Shown here piece by piece: positions 34,900 to 43,336 of a stretch of DNA of 64,000 nt. A program made the translations under genes and the position numbers. The notes under the pieces are model-generated. The model saw only the letters and a list, made by a program, of their open reading frames with translations, was not told the origin of the DNA and did no database searches. The DNA lies in the NCBI RefSeq assembly GCF_004283755.1, contig NZ_SHMH01000006.1, positions 248,001 to 312,000 of the forward strand, read 5' to 3'. Each line of letters opens with the position of its first letter. Positions within the stretch are counted from its first letter, which is position 1. This DNA comes from Pseudoxanthomonas winnipegensis (GTDB lineage: Bacteria; Pseudomonadota; Gammaproteobacteria; Xanthomonadales; Xanthomonadaceae).

Positions 34900-35730
34900 A
34901 TGGCTTCCCTCCAGCGGCTCCCCGTCCCTGCGCTGCGCGGCCTGGTGGCATCGGTGTGGGCGCACGAACCCGCTGCGCCAAGGACGGATGCGCCGGCCAC
35001 GATGCGCGAACATGTGCTGCCGACCGGTGCCACGCATCTGGCGGTGCGCATCGGTGGCGCGCCATTGCGGGTGTTCGATCATGCTTCGGATCGGTGTGGT
35101 CATCTTCTGGGCCACGCGGTGGTAGGAGGCGTGCGCACGGCTTACCACGTGCGCGATGTCGCGCAGCCGTCCATCTCGGTCGGTGCGATGTTGCGCCCGG
35201 GTGCCACCGCGGCACTGTTCGGCGCGCCAGAATCCGCCGTGGCCGGGCATCACACCTCGCTGGAGCTGCTGCTTCCCGCTGGCGAGGTCGACGCACTGCT
35301 TGCGCTGTTGCATGCCTGCGGCGACGGGTCAGCGCGACTGGCGGCGTTCGAGGGCTGGCTGATCCGGCGCGCCGGCGGCCAGCGGCCGATCTTGCATCCG
35401 GCACTGGCGGTCGTGCTGCGGCGGCCTTGGCGCGCGGATCTGCGCGTCGAGGACCTGGTGCGCGCCAGCGGGCTCAGCCATCGTCATTGCATCGCCATGT
35501 TCCGGCAGGCGACCGGTTTGGCGCCTAGCCAATGGCTACGGCTGCAGCGCTTCTCCCATGCGATAGACCTGGCGTGCGGGCAGGCTTCGAGCTGGGCCGA
35601 GATCGCCGCCTCGTGCGGATTCGCCGACCAGGCGCATCTGGCCAATACCTTTCGCGATGTGGCCGGGTTGACACCCTCTGCCTGGCGGCGGCTGGCCGAT
35701 CCTGCGGCGCCAAGGCACGTGCCGCGCTGA
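34900..35730 (+). CDS. AraC-family transcriptional regulator
   Basis: 276-residue regulator. An N-terminal domain of about 150 residues (MREHVLPTGATHLAVRIGG, VVGGVRTAYHVRD, SISVGAMLRPGATAALFG) of the type found in DUF6597-like AraC proteins is followed by two C-terminal helix-turn-helix motifs (LRVEDLVRASGLSHRHCIAMFRQATG; SWAEIAASCGFADQAHLANTFRDVAGLTPSAWRR). It precedes a VOC-fold protein gene by 80 bases on the same strand and probably regulates or is co-transcribed with it. The effector is not evident. Confidence 0.9.
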   Translation: MASLQRLPVPALRGLVASVWAHEPAAPRTDAPATMREHVLPTGATHLAVRIGGAPLRVFDHASDRCGHLLGHAVVGGVRTAYHVRDVAQPSISVGAMLRPGATAALFGAPESAVAGHHTSLELLLPAGEVDALLALLHACGDGSARLAAFEGWLIRRAGGQRPILHPALAVVLRRPWRADLRVEDLVRASGLSHRHCIAMFRQATGLAPSQWLRLQRFSHAIDLACGQASSWAEIAASCGFADQAHLANTFRDVAGLTPSAWRRLADPAAPRHVPR

Positions 35731-35810
35731 GCCGCGCCCAGGTCAATTCCTTGCAAGACGATGCAAGGGCAGCGTCACAGAATAGGGACCTACCCAGACG
35801 AGGAATGCGC

Positions 35811-36257
35811 ATGGCAATCCAAGAACTCTATGCCTACCTGTGCGTGCGCGATGCCGTCGCAGCGATGGATTTCTACGCCCGCGCGTTCGGCGCACGCGAG
35901 CTGTTCCGCCTCACCGAACCGGACGGTCGCATCGGCCATGCCGAGGTGGATCTGGATGGGCATACGCTGATGCTGTCCGAGGAGTATCCCGACATGGGGG
36001 TTCGCAGTCCCGAGCATCTTGGTGCCACGCCGGTCACGCTGCATCTGCATGTGGACGATGCCGATGCGCTGGTGGCCCGTGCCGTGGCGGCGGGCGGAAC
36101 GCTGGAGCGTGCGATGCAGGACCATTTCTACGGCGAGCGCTCCGGGACCGTGCGCGATCCCTTCGGACATCGCTGGCTGATCGGCCATGCGACTGAGTCG
36201 GTCACCCCGGAAGAGATGCAGCGACGCTACACCGCCCTGTTCGCAGCCGAGCGATAG
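35811..36257 (+). CDS. VOC (glyoxalase/bleomycin-resistance fold) protein
   Basis: 148-residue cytoplasmic protein of the PhnB/YdcB-like VOC branch: LYAYLCVRDAVAAMDFYARAFGARELFRL, HAEVDLDGHTLMLSEEYPDMGV, TLHLHVDDADALVARAVAAGG, FYGERSGTVRDPFGHRWLIG. Two beta-alpha-beta-beta-beta halves are visible. The start 35811 follows GAGGA at proper spacing; an ATG two codons earlier is too close to it. Such proteins are variously lyases, isomerases or binding proteins, so the substrate cannot be given. It is probably linked to the AraC regulator just upstream. Confidence 0.88.
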   Translation: MAIQELYAYLCVRDAVAAMDFYARAFGARELFRLTEPDGRIGHAEVDLDGHTLMLSEEYPDMGVRSPEHLGATPVTLHLHVDDADALVARAVAAGGTLERAMQDHFYGERSGTVRDPFGHRWLIGHATESVTPEEMQRRYTALFAAER

Positions 36258-36403
36258 GTCCCACGACGACCAGGCTCGATCCGTCGGTGCGGGAACCGGC
36301 GACGACTGCAGCTTGGGCATCCTCGGGCGACCGTGGGCCCTGACCGGGCATTCGCCAGCAGGCGCCCCAACGGCTTCGGTCGACACAGTGCTCTGGCAGA
36401 CAG

Positions 36404-38218
36404 TCAGACGCTGGCCCGCGCGCGCGGCCTCATCAGCATCATGGCGGCCAGCCCCGGCAGACCGACGAATCCGCAGAACACGATCCAGGCGAGGCGGACT
36501 CGTCCTGCAAGACCTTCGCGATGCGCGTAGTAGGCGGCGCACGCGGCGGAAGCCAACAAGAGGCACCCTGCGAACGCCATGATCGGCATGGGCATGGGCG
36601 CAGGCGTCGCAGCGGACAATGGCGAGGTGGGCGCGAACACGGCGCGCGCCTGCTCCAGCGCAGCGTGCAGCGCCGGCGAGGGCCACCAGCGTCGATAGCG
36701 GTGCAGGGCGGGGTAGTCGAAGGACAGGGGCGTGGAATGCAGCACGGGGGGGCGCCCGTCATCGAAGCCGCGCAGCAGGAACAGCGCGGGTCGCGTGCCG
36801 TCCTCGGTATGCGCCAGTTCCGAGTCCACCAGGCAGACCAGGACGCCGTCGCTCAGGGCGATCATGTCGAGGCTGCTCAGTCGTGCGGTTGGAGTAGGTA
36901 ACGCGATGCGCGTCAGGAGTTTCGGCGAAGCCGCCCCATCCAGGTCCGGATCGGCACGGAAGAAGTACAGTGCCTTGTCGCTCATCAGGGCCCATCGCCC
37001 ATCGATGCGGCCGACGCCTGCGATGCTTTCCTCGTTGGGCACACCGAGCCAGCGCGTGATGGTCTGGTCGGCGCTGTCGTAACGGTACAAGGTGTCGCCA
37101 GCAAGCAGCGCCGTGTCGTCATCAGGCAGGCCGGGCATGTGACCGATCGGCACGGCGACGTACGGAAACGCCTCCCGCTGCGGTCCGATGCCGAGTGTGC
37201 CGACGGCGCGCCCGTTGAGCAGGTTCTCGCCCTGCAGGCGCATTCGGTCATGGCTGAAGGTCCAGCGGACGTGGCGCTCTGGATCGTCGAACTGCAGGGA
37301 TGTGAGGTTGCTCAATGCGTTGCGCTGGGGCAGCTGCCGGAAGCGAACGGTCAGGCCCTGCGGCTTGCCCGCCGCGACCGCAGCCTGCAGCCGCTCCAGA
37401 TCGGCAGGCCGCGCGTCGTGCAGCGCCCTCAGCATGCGCGCGCGCGGCTCCATCTTCTCCGCCTCCGTGTGGCCGCCGGGCGGCGGCACGGCGGTGTTGA
37501 GGGGATGCGAGCCCTGCGCGATCCACAGGAACTCCACGCCGAACAGCATCAGCAGCACGACCAGATATGCGCCCGCGCTCAGGGGCAGTGCCAGCAGCGC
37601 GCTCGCCCACGGTCCACGCGGCGCGGCCTCGACATCGGGCCTGAAGGCGCACAGCAACAGGGCGAGCAGCCAGGCGGCTACCAGCAGCTCGACCGCCAGC
37701 ATCGCGATGCCGGTCGCATCGGCGAACGCGAGCCAGGCCAGCAGCGCCACGGCCGCCAGCGCGGTCCGCGGCCCGCGCAAAGCCCAGAAGGCCCCCGCCA
37801 GATAGCCCGCCATCGCGCTCAGCCATGCGGCGCAGGGCAGCAGCCAATGACGCAGATCGACCACGCGCGCGGTCGTGCCCTGCTGCCAGGCGGCAAGCAG
37901 CAAGGTTGGCAGCAGCACCGCGACCAGCAGGACCACGCCTGCCGCGCCGCATAGCGTGAGCGCGATGCGCGTCGGCGGCACAGGGCGATGCAGCAGCGTG
38001 ACCCAGTGACTGCCGCGGCGATAGCCGCCTATCTGATACAGCCCCAGCAGCGCACCGGCCAGCGCGTAGACGCCGCCGATGGCGCGATGGATGGGCAGAG
38101 TCTGCTGCGCCAGATCCATCAGGCGGGTGCCGAAGCCCAGCGCGCACAGGTGCACGAGCGCGGCGATGACGGTCCAGGTGCGGAAGCGCACGCATTCGAC
38201 CTTGAACAGGCTCCACAT
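36404..38218 (-). CDS. ABC transporter permease with a large extracytoplasmic domain
   Basis: 604-residue membrane protein encoded after an ABC ATPase. About six to seven transmembrane segments lie in residues 1-240, as in ABC-2-type permeases (WTVIAALVHLCALGFG, IALTLCGAAGVVLLVAVLLPTLLLAAW). They are followed by about 320 hydrophilic residues with propeller-like blocks (TLYRYDSADQTITRWLG, IDGRWALMSDKALYFFR, SLDMIALSDGVLVCLVDS). Two further transmembrane segments sit near 555-600. The substrate is unknown. The arrangement GntR-ATPase-permease resembles YtrA-type operons that respond to envelope stress. The big insert is unusual for an ABC-2 permease. Confidence 0.8.
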   Translation of the reverse strand: MWSLFKVECVRFRTWTVIAALVHLCALGFGTRLMDLAQQTLPIHRAIGGVYALAGALLGLYQIGGYRRGSHWVTLLHRPVPPTRIALTLCGAAGVVLLVAVLLPTLLLAAWQQGTTARVVDLRHWLLPCAAWLSAMAGYLAGAFWALRGPRTALAAVALLAWLAFADATGIAMLAVELLVAAWLLALLLCAFRPDVEAAPRGPWASALLALPLSAGAYLVVLLMLFGVEFLWIAQGSHPLNTAVPPPGGHTEAEKMEPRARMLRALHDARPADLERLQAAVAAGKPQGLTVRFRQLPQRNALSNLTSLQFDDPERHVRWTFSHDRMRLQGENLLNGRAVGTLGIGPQREAFPYVAVPIGHMPGLPDDDTALLAGDTLYRYDSADQTITRWLGVPNEESIAGVGRIDGRWALMSDKALYFFRADPDLDGAASPKLLTRIALPTPTARLSSLDMIALSDGVLVCLVDSELAHTEDGTRPALFLLRGFDDGRPPVLHSTPLSFDYPALHRYRRWWPSPALHAALEQARAVFAPTSPLSAATPAPMPMPIMAFAGCLLLASAACAAYYAHREGLAGRVRLAWIVFCGFVGLPGLAAMMLMRPRARASV

Positions 38219-38239
38219 GATGTGTCTCCAGGACTGGCG

Positions 38240-39181
38240 TCAGTGGGCGGGCGGGGCCGCGTGGCGCATCGACAGGAAGGCGTTGACCGCGCGGTCCAGG
38301 CTGACCGGCATGGCGTCGATCGAGCGGGCGCCCGCGGCGCGCAGGAAGTCGGCGAAGGTCTCGTCCTGATCCAGCACCAGATAGTGATGCAGGCCGTCGA
38401 GCCGGCGCGCTTCCATCAGGCCGGGAATCGTCTCGTGCGGCGGACCCTTGAACGGGATATCCGCGATCCAGTAGGTGACCCGCTCGCAGAAGCCTTCCGG
38501 CGCCGACATATGCCTGAGCCTGCCATCCTCGAGCAGGATGAGGTTGTCGGCGACGCGCTCGATCTCTTCCATCTGATGCGAGCAATAGATCACCGTGCGG
38601 TCTTCCATGGCGTTGCTGTGCAGCAGCGATTCTAGGAAGGCGCGCTTGGCGACCACGTCCAGTCCCAGGGTGGGCTCGTCCAGGATCAGCAGTTCGGGAC
38701 ACTGCGCCAGGCTCAGGGCCAGGTTGAAGCCGGCGCGTTCGCCGCGCGAGAGCTGGGCGATCTTCTGCGTGGGCAGCAGCCGGTAGTGGCCGATGACCTC
38801 ATCGAAGATCGGCTGCCGCCACTGCGGATACTGGCGGCGCTGCATCGCGGTGATCTGCTCGACCCGCATCCAGCCCGGCAGCGTGTGTTCTTCGTTGACG
38901 AAGCCGATGCGGGCGCGGTCGCCGGGCGTCAGCCGCTGGCTGTCGCGGCCCAGGATGCGCGCCTGTCCGCCGCTGGGCGAGAGGAAACCGAGCAGGATGC
39001 GGAACAACGTGGACTTGCCTGCGCCGTTGGCGCCCACCATGGCGTGGATCTGGCCGCGCTGGATGCGAAGGTCCAGCCCGTCCAGCGCGAACTTGTCGCC
39101 GTAGCGCTTGCTCAGCCGCACGGTTTCGATCGCCAGATCGCGCGCGCCGTCCCTGGCGCCGAACGTGTCGGAAGTCTCCAT
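38240..39181 (-). CDS. ABC transporter ATP-binding protein
   Basis: 313-residue ATPase. Walker A is GANGAGKST, the signature is LSRGERAGFNLAL (a variant of LSGGQ), Walker B is LLILDEPTLGLD, and the H-loop is in VIYCSHQMEEIERV. The C-terminal extension of about 90 residues is typical of exporters of the YtrB/BcrA group. The ATG at 39181 overlaps the regulator stop (TGATG), so it is translationally coupled to the GntR gene upstream. The permease gene follows after 21 bases. Confidence 0.93.
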   Translation of the reverse strand: METSDTFGARDGARDLAIETVRLSKRYGDKFALDGLDLRIQRGQIHAMVGANGAGKSTLFRILLGFLSPSGGQARILGRDSQRLTPGDRARIGFVNEEHTLPGWMRVEQITAMQRRQYPQWRQPIFDEVIGHYRLLPTQKIAQLSRGERAGFNLALSLAQCPELLILDEPTLGLDVVAKRAFLESLLHSNAMEDRTVIYCSHQMEEIERVADNLILLEDGRLRHMSAPEGFCERVTYWIADIPFKGPPHETIPGLMEARRLDGLHHYLVLDQDETFADFLRAAGARSIDAMPVSLDRAVNAFLSMRHAAPPAH

Positions 39182-39591
39182 CACGCACGCTTGCGCGGAA
39201 GCGCGCGCTCGAACGCGTCGGCGATGCGCTGCTGCACGGTCTTGGCCGGCAGTCCGAGCGGGACGACGTCGTTGACGAACGTGGCGACCGCCTCATCCAG
39301 CCGGCGTTCGCGCTCGGCATCGGAGAGCCGTTGCCGCGGCGGTGCGACGTAGAAGCCCATGCCCTGCCGCGAATCGAGCCAGCCTTCGGACACCAGCTCG
39401 GCATAGGCCTTGGCCACGGTGTTGGGATTGATCGTCAGCTGCTGCGCCAGCCCGCGCACGCTGGGCAGCTGCTGCCCGTGGGCCAACTCTCCGGTCGCGA
39501 TCCGCATGCGGACCGCATCGGTGATCTGCCGCACGATGGGGCGTGGATCGCCGGTGGCGATCTGGATCATCAGCGCTGCGGTACGGGCCAC
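39181..39591 (-). CDS. YtrA-type GntR repressor
   Basis: 136-residue short GntR protein with a winged helix (IVRQITDAVRMRIATGELAHGQQLPSVRGLAQQLTINPNTVAKAYAELVSEGWLDSRQGMGFYV) and only a small C-terminal dimerisation tail, as in YtrA. The GTG at 39591 has AGGAG at good distance and is my preferred start; the ATG at 39570 is the alternative. It heads the operon for the ABC transporter. Identical palindromes TGTACTA-N7-TAGTACA lie in its own promoter and in that of the divergent serine hydrolase, so it should control both. Confidence 0.9.
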   Translation of the reverse strand: MARTAALMIQIATGDPRPIVRQITDAVRMRIATGELAHGQQLPSVRGLAQQLTINPNTVAKAYAELVSEGWLDSRQGMGFYVAPPRQRLSDAERERRLDEAVATFVNDVVPLGLPAKTVQQRIADAFERALPRKRA

Positions 39592-39610
39592 GTCGTCGCT
39601 CCTGTTGATG

Positions 39611-39631
39611 TGTACTAATACAAATAGTACA
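39611..39631. promoter_or_regulatory. GntR operator TGTACTA-N7-TAGTACA (copy 1)
   Basis: Perfect 7-bp inverted repeat 20 bases upstream of the YtrA-type repressor start. AT-rich sequence around it (ATACAAAT) suggests that it overlaps the -10 region of the ABC operon promoter. Confidence 0.88.
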
Positions 39632-39675
39632 GTTGCCTTCGACGGCTGTCCAGCACGGTTGGCCGATCGCCACGG

Positions 39676-39702
39676 CGCCTGCATCGGCAGGCGTCTTTTT
39701 TT
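39676..39702 (+). terminator. Rho-independent terminator between two divergent promoters
   Basis: Stem CGCCTGC / GCAGGCG with loop ATCG, followed by TCTTTTTTT on the plus strand. No annotated plus-strand gene ends here. It sits between the two GntR operators, upstream of the serine hydrolase promoter. It may end a short transcript started near 39600-39660 or shield the hydrolase from read-through. Confidence 0.85.
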
Positions 39703-39710
39703 ATCCGATC

Positions 39711-39731
39711 TGTACTAATTGTAGTAGTACA
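39711..39731. promoter_or_regulatory. GntR operator TGTACTA-N7-TAGTACA (copy 2)
   Basis: Same perfect 7-bp inverted repeat as copy 1, exactly 100 bases away, and 20 bases upstream of the serine hydrolase ATG. The mirror-image placement relative to both genes argues for joint control by the YtrA-type repressor. Confidence 0.88.
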
Positions 39732-39751
39732 GACAAACAGAGGAAACTCCG

Positions 39752-41251
39752 ATGGATGCTCTACGCAAGCTGGCTCAGCGCATGCCGCGCCTGGCCGTTG
39801 TCGCACTGTCCTGTGCGGTCCTGCCCGTGTTCGCGCGCGTGCCCGACGCGGGCCCCGCGCGGTCCGTCGAGGTCGCGCGCTATTTCGAGAACTGCCATGC
39901 CGTGAAGGTCTGCAATGGCAGCTTCCTGGTCACGCAGCATGGCAAGGTCGTCTATCAGGGCGCCCTGGGAGAGGCCGACGCCAGCGCGCAGGTCGCGCTG
40001 GCGGTGGGGGATGCCTTCGACATCGGCTCGGTCAGCAAGCAGTTCGCGGCCGCGGCCGTGCTGCGCCTGGCCGAGCGGGGCCAGCTGGCCCTGGACGACC
40101 CGGCCGCCAAATACCTGCCGCAGCTGCCCTATGCCGACATCACGCTGCGCCAGCTGCTCACCCACACCTCGGGCGTGCCCGATGTCTTCCCGCTGTACAC
40201 GCAGCTCCTCAAGCGGGGCGAGGTCACCACGGCGATGCGCGGCGACGAGGCGGTCGCGCTGCTGGTCGAGCACAAGGCGCCGCTGCTGTTCGCGCCCGGT
40301 TCGGCCTTCGAGTACAGCAACACCGGCTACATCCTGCTCGCGCAGATCGTCGGCCGCGTCTCGGGCATGGATTACGCCGAATATCTGCAGCGGGAGTTCT
40401 TCAAGCCGCTGGGCATGATGCACACGCGCGTGCGCCTGCCGGACAACGATGCGCTGATCCAGCCGCGCGCATGGGGCTTCATCGTCCGCCCGGACGGCAG
40501 CCGCAAGCCGTTCGACCAGATTCCGAACTTCTATCCCGTCGGTCCCGGCGGCATCTATTCCACCACGCACGATCTGCAGCTGTGGGCCGATGCGCTCCAG
40601 CAGGGCCGGGCGATGTCCAAGGCCAACTGGGCGCTGGCCACGACGCCGGCCACGCTGTCCGATGGCAGCAAGGTGCCGTACGGCTTCGGCTTCAAACTGG
40701 TGGACTCCGCGCTCGGCCGGCGCATGGTCACCCATGGCGGCGATTGGCGGGGCTTCAAGTCGGATCTGACCCTGTTGCCGGTGCAGGGCATCCAGATCGT
40801 GATGTTGACCAACAATGCGCAGGACGACAGCGTCGAGGCGGCGCGCGACGCCGTGGAAGCCATCCTGGCGGGCAAGCCGCGCCCGATGCTGCGCATGTCG
40901 GTGCACTGGGACCTGTACAAGCAGGCCGACAGCCTGGATGCGGCGCAGATCACGCGCTGGCTCGATCGGCAGTGGCAGGCGGTCCCGCAGCGTTACGACT
41001 TCCCGGGTCAGCCGCTGGAGCAGGTCGCCGGCGAGCTGCTCAAGCGCAAGGCGGCGGACAAGGCCGTGGCCGTGCTGGCGTTCAACGCCCGCATCCATCC
41101 CAAGTCGCTGGACGCGCTGGACAGCCTGGCCGATGTCTATCGCGAAACGGGAAACCGCCAGGCGGCCATCGAACAGCTGCAGAAGATGATCGCGCTGAAG
41201 CCCGAGTCCAGGCGCCTGCGCCAGCGTCTTGCGCAGCTGCAGGGGGAGTGA
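39752..41251 (+). CDS. Secreted serine hydrolase, class C beta-lactamase/penicillin-binding fold
   Basis: 499-residue protein with an N-terminal signal peptide (about 1-29, ending PVFA). The beta-lactamase-type domain (about 40-375) has the SxxK motif S93-V-S-K96 (IGSVSKQF), Y188-S-N190 (FEYSNTGY) and an HGG motif (VTHGGDW). The last 120 residues hold a TPR-like segment (AVLAFNARIHPKSLDALDSLADVYRETGN). This family includes esterases, D-amino-acid peptidases and true AmpC enzymes; the C-terminal extension favours a peptidase or esterase. It shares an operator with the divergent GntR-ABC operon, suggesting one envelope-related regulon. Confidence 0.88.
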   Translation: MDALRKLAQRMPRLAVVALSCAVLPVFARVPDAGPARSVEVARYFENCHAVKVCNGSFLVTQHGKVVYQGALGEADASAQVALAVGDAFDIGSVSKQFAAAAVLRLAERGQLALDDPAAKYLPQLPYADITLRQLLTHTSGVPDVFPLYTQLLKRGEVTTAMRGDEAVALLVEHKAPLLFAPGSAFEYSNTGYILLAQIVGRVSGMDYAEYLQREFFKPLGMMHTRVRLPDNDALIQPRAWGFIVRPDGSRKPFDQIPNFYPVGPGGIYSTTHDLQLWADALQQGRAMSKANWALATTPATLSDGSKVPYGFGFKLVDSALGRRMVTHGGDWRGFKSDLTLLPVQGIQIVMLTNNAQDDSVEAARDAVEAILAGKPRPMLRMSVHWDLYKQADSLDAAQITRWLDRQWQAVPQRYDFPGQPLEQVAGELLKRKAADKAVAVLAFNARIHPKSLDALDSLADVYRETGNRQAAIEQLQKMIALKPESRRLRQRLAQLQGE

Positions 41252-41297
41252 GCGGCCGGCCACCCGCCATCACTCCACCATCCCGGGACATCGCACC

Positions 41298-41540
41298 GTC
41301 ATTCCCGCGAGGGCGGGAACTCAGGGACTTCCGCAGGGAAGCGTCGAGGCGCTGGGTTCCCGCCTACGCGGGAACAACGGTTTGCAGGGGTGCTCGGGCT
41401 CCGACTGCAGCCTGTGATCCAGGCAAGCTCCGCCCGGAGCTCGCAGCCGCGGCTACCTATTGCCTCTACTCACGCCTTCAACCGCAACAGCAAAGGCGAT
41501 GAGCGCAACGTCCATGGATTCCCGCTTTCGCGGGAATGAC
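41298..41540. repeat. Cluster of three CATTCCCGC-type palindromic repeats (intergenic region 41252-41581)
   Basis: Three units resembling the one at 24650: GTCATTCCCGCGAGGGCGGGAAC at its core from 41298 (stem TTCCCGC/GCGGGAA-like), GTTCCCGCCTACGCGGGAAC at 41355-41378, and ATTCCCGCTTTCGCGGGAAT around 41518-41537. They fill much of the 330-base gap between the serine hydrolase and parB genes, which contains no gene that I can support. They could serve as a transcription stop between the two convergent genes. Confidence 0.75.
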
Positions 41541-41581
41541 GGCATGAAGGCGCTGCTTCGGCGCGGCCGTTCCTGTGCGAC

Positions 41582-42481
41582 TTAGTCGCGCTTGCCCCGC
41601 AGCCGCTCCAGCACGCCTTCCAGCGTGTCCAGATCGGTGTAGTGGATCACCAGCTTGCCGCGGCCGTTGCGGCCGTGCGCGATGGCCACGGTCGTGCCCA
41701 GCGTCTCGGACAGCTCGTTCTGCAGCGACGCGATATCCGCCTGCGGCACGGCCCGGGCCGGCTTCTTCTTGCCGCTGACCGGCACGCGGCCGGCGGCGAA
41801 CTGCGAGGCGCGGTGTTCGACCTCGCGCACCGACCAGCCTTCGTCGGCGGCCTCGGCGGCCAGCTTGCTGGCCAGCTCCGGCGACAGGGTGAGCAGCGCG
41901 CGGGCGTGGCCCATCTCCAGCCGGCGCGCCTCGAGCAGCGCGCGGATCGCCGGCGGCAGCTCCAGCAGGCGCAGCAGGTTGGACACCGCCGCGCGCGAAC
42001 GGCCGACGGCCTCGGCGGCCTGGCCGTGGGTCAGCGAGAATTCGTTGATCAGCCGCTGCAGCGACTGCGCCTCTTCCAGCGGATTGAGGTCCTCGCGCTG
42101 GATGTTCTCGATCAGCGCCATGGCGATGACGGTGCGATCGTCCAGCTCGCGCACCACCACCGGCACTTCGGCCAGGCCGGCCTGCTGCGAGGCGCGCCAG
42201 CGGCGCTCGCCGGCGACGATCTCGTAGCGGCCATCGTCCTGCTGGCGCACGACGATCGGCTGGATCACGCCCTGGGCCTTGATCGAGTCGGCCAGCTCGT
42301 CCAGCTTGGCCGGGTCCATCGCCATGCGCGGCTGGTAGCGGCCCGGCTGCAGCTGCCCCACGGGCACGTTGCGCAGGACTTCGCCAGGCTGGGCCTCGGC
42401 CGGTGCGGTCTCGGCGGCCTTGGGGCCGAGCAGCGCTTCCAGGCCGCGGCCCAGGCCGCGCTTCTTCGGGGCGGCGGACAT
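41582..42481 (-). CDS. parB: Chromosome-partitioning protein ParB
   Basis: 299-residue ParB/Spo0J. It has an N-terminal ParA-interacting peptide (KKRGLGRGLEALLG), the CTPase/ParB-N domain with GRYQPR and GERRWRASQQAG, the adjacent NIQREDLNPLEEA, a helix-turn-helix (LTHGQAAEAVGRSRAAVSNLLRLLELP) and a C-terminal dimerisation region (KLVIHYTDLDTLEGVL). It binds parS sites and loads SMC near the origin. The ATG at 42481 overlaps the parA stop (TGATG). The presence of rsmG-parA-parB usually marks the origin-proximal chromosome. Confidence 0.97.
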   Translation of the reverse strand: MSAAPKKRGLGRGLEALLGPKAAETAPAEAQPGEVLRNVPVGQLQPGRYQPRMAMDPAKLDELADSIKAQGVIQPIVVRQQDDGRYEIVAGERRWRASQQAGLAEVPVVVRELDDRTVIAMALIENIQREDLNPLEEAQSLQRLINEFSLTHGQAAEAVGRSRAAVSNLLRLLELPPAIRALLEARRLEMGHARALLTLSPELASKLAAEAADEGWSVREVEHRASQFAAGRVPVSGKKKPARAVPQADIASLQNELSETLGTTVAIAHGRNGRGKLVIHYTDLDTLEGVLERLRGKRD

Positions 42482-43281
42482 CAATAGGTCTCCATGGGGG
42501 GAAGCGGAGCACGCATGCGCTCCTGCTGGCGACGGATCAGTTCACCGGCCAGGCCAAGATACGCCACGCCACCGCGCGAGGTCCGGTCGTAGCCGACGAT
42601 GCTCTGGCCGTGGCTGGGCGCCTCGGCCACGCGCACGTTGCGCGGCACGATGGTGCGGAACACCTTGTCGCCGAAGTGTTCGGTGAGTTCGGCCGAGACC
42701 GCGTTGGCCAGGTTGTTGCGCACGTCGAACATGGTGCGCAGCACGCCTTCGATCTCGAGCTTCGGATTGAGCCGGCCGCGGATGGCGCTGATGGTGTCCA
42801 TCAGCGCCGACAGGCCTTCCAGCGCGTAGTACTCGCACTGCATCGGCACCAGCACCGCATCGGCGGCGGTCAGCGCGTTGAGCGTCATCAGCGACAGCGC
42901 CGGCGGGCAGTCGATCAGGATCCAGTCGTAGTCGGCGCGCAGCGGCTCCAGCGCCGACTTCAGGCGCTGCTCGCGCTCGGGCTGGTCCATCAGCTGGATC
43001 TCGGCGGCGGTCAGGTCGATGTTGGCCGGCAGCAGGTCGAAGTCCTCGGCCGTGCGCACGATCGCCGCGCGCGGCTCGCATTCGCGCAGCAGCACCTCGA
43101 AGGCCGAGGCCTCGATCTGGCGCTTGTCCACGCCGCTGCCCATGGTCGCGTTGCCCTGGGCATCCAGGTCCACCAGCAGCACGCGCTGCGGCGTGCGGGC
43201 CAGGCCGGCGGCGAGGTTCACGGCGGTGGTGGTCTTGCCCACGCCACCCTTCTGGTTGGCGATGGCGACGATGCGGGCCAT
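42481..43281 (-). CDS. parA: Chromosome-partitioning ATPase ParA (Soj)
   Basis: 266-residue deviant Walker ATPase. KGGVGKTTTAVNLA (residues 11-24) is the deviant P-loop, VLLVDLDAQGNATMGSG is Walker A' and ILIDCPPALSLMTLNAL is Walker B. The short form without an N-terminal DNA-binding domain is typical of chromosomal ParA. It moves ParB-parS complexes by dynamic nucleoid binding. It lies between rsmG and parB, all on the minus strand. Confidence 0.97.
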   Translation of the reverse strand: MARIVAIANQKGGVGKTTTAVNLAAGLARTPQRVLLVDLDAQGNATMGSGVDKRQIEASAFEVLLRECEPRAAIVRTAEDFDLLPANIDLTAAEIQLMDQPEREQRLKSALEPLRADYDWILIDCPPALSLMTLNALTAADAVLVPMQCEYYALEGLSALMDTISAIRGRLNPKLEIEGVLRTMFDVRNNLANAVSAELTEHFGDKVFRTIVPRNVRVAEAPSHGQSIVGYDRTSRGGVAYLGLAGELIRRQQERMRAPLPPMETY

Positions 43282-43336
43282 GCGAGGGCGTGTCCTGGGG
43301 GAATGGGAAAGGAACGGGGGATTATGCGGGTTTCGG

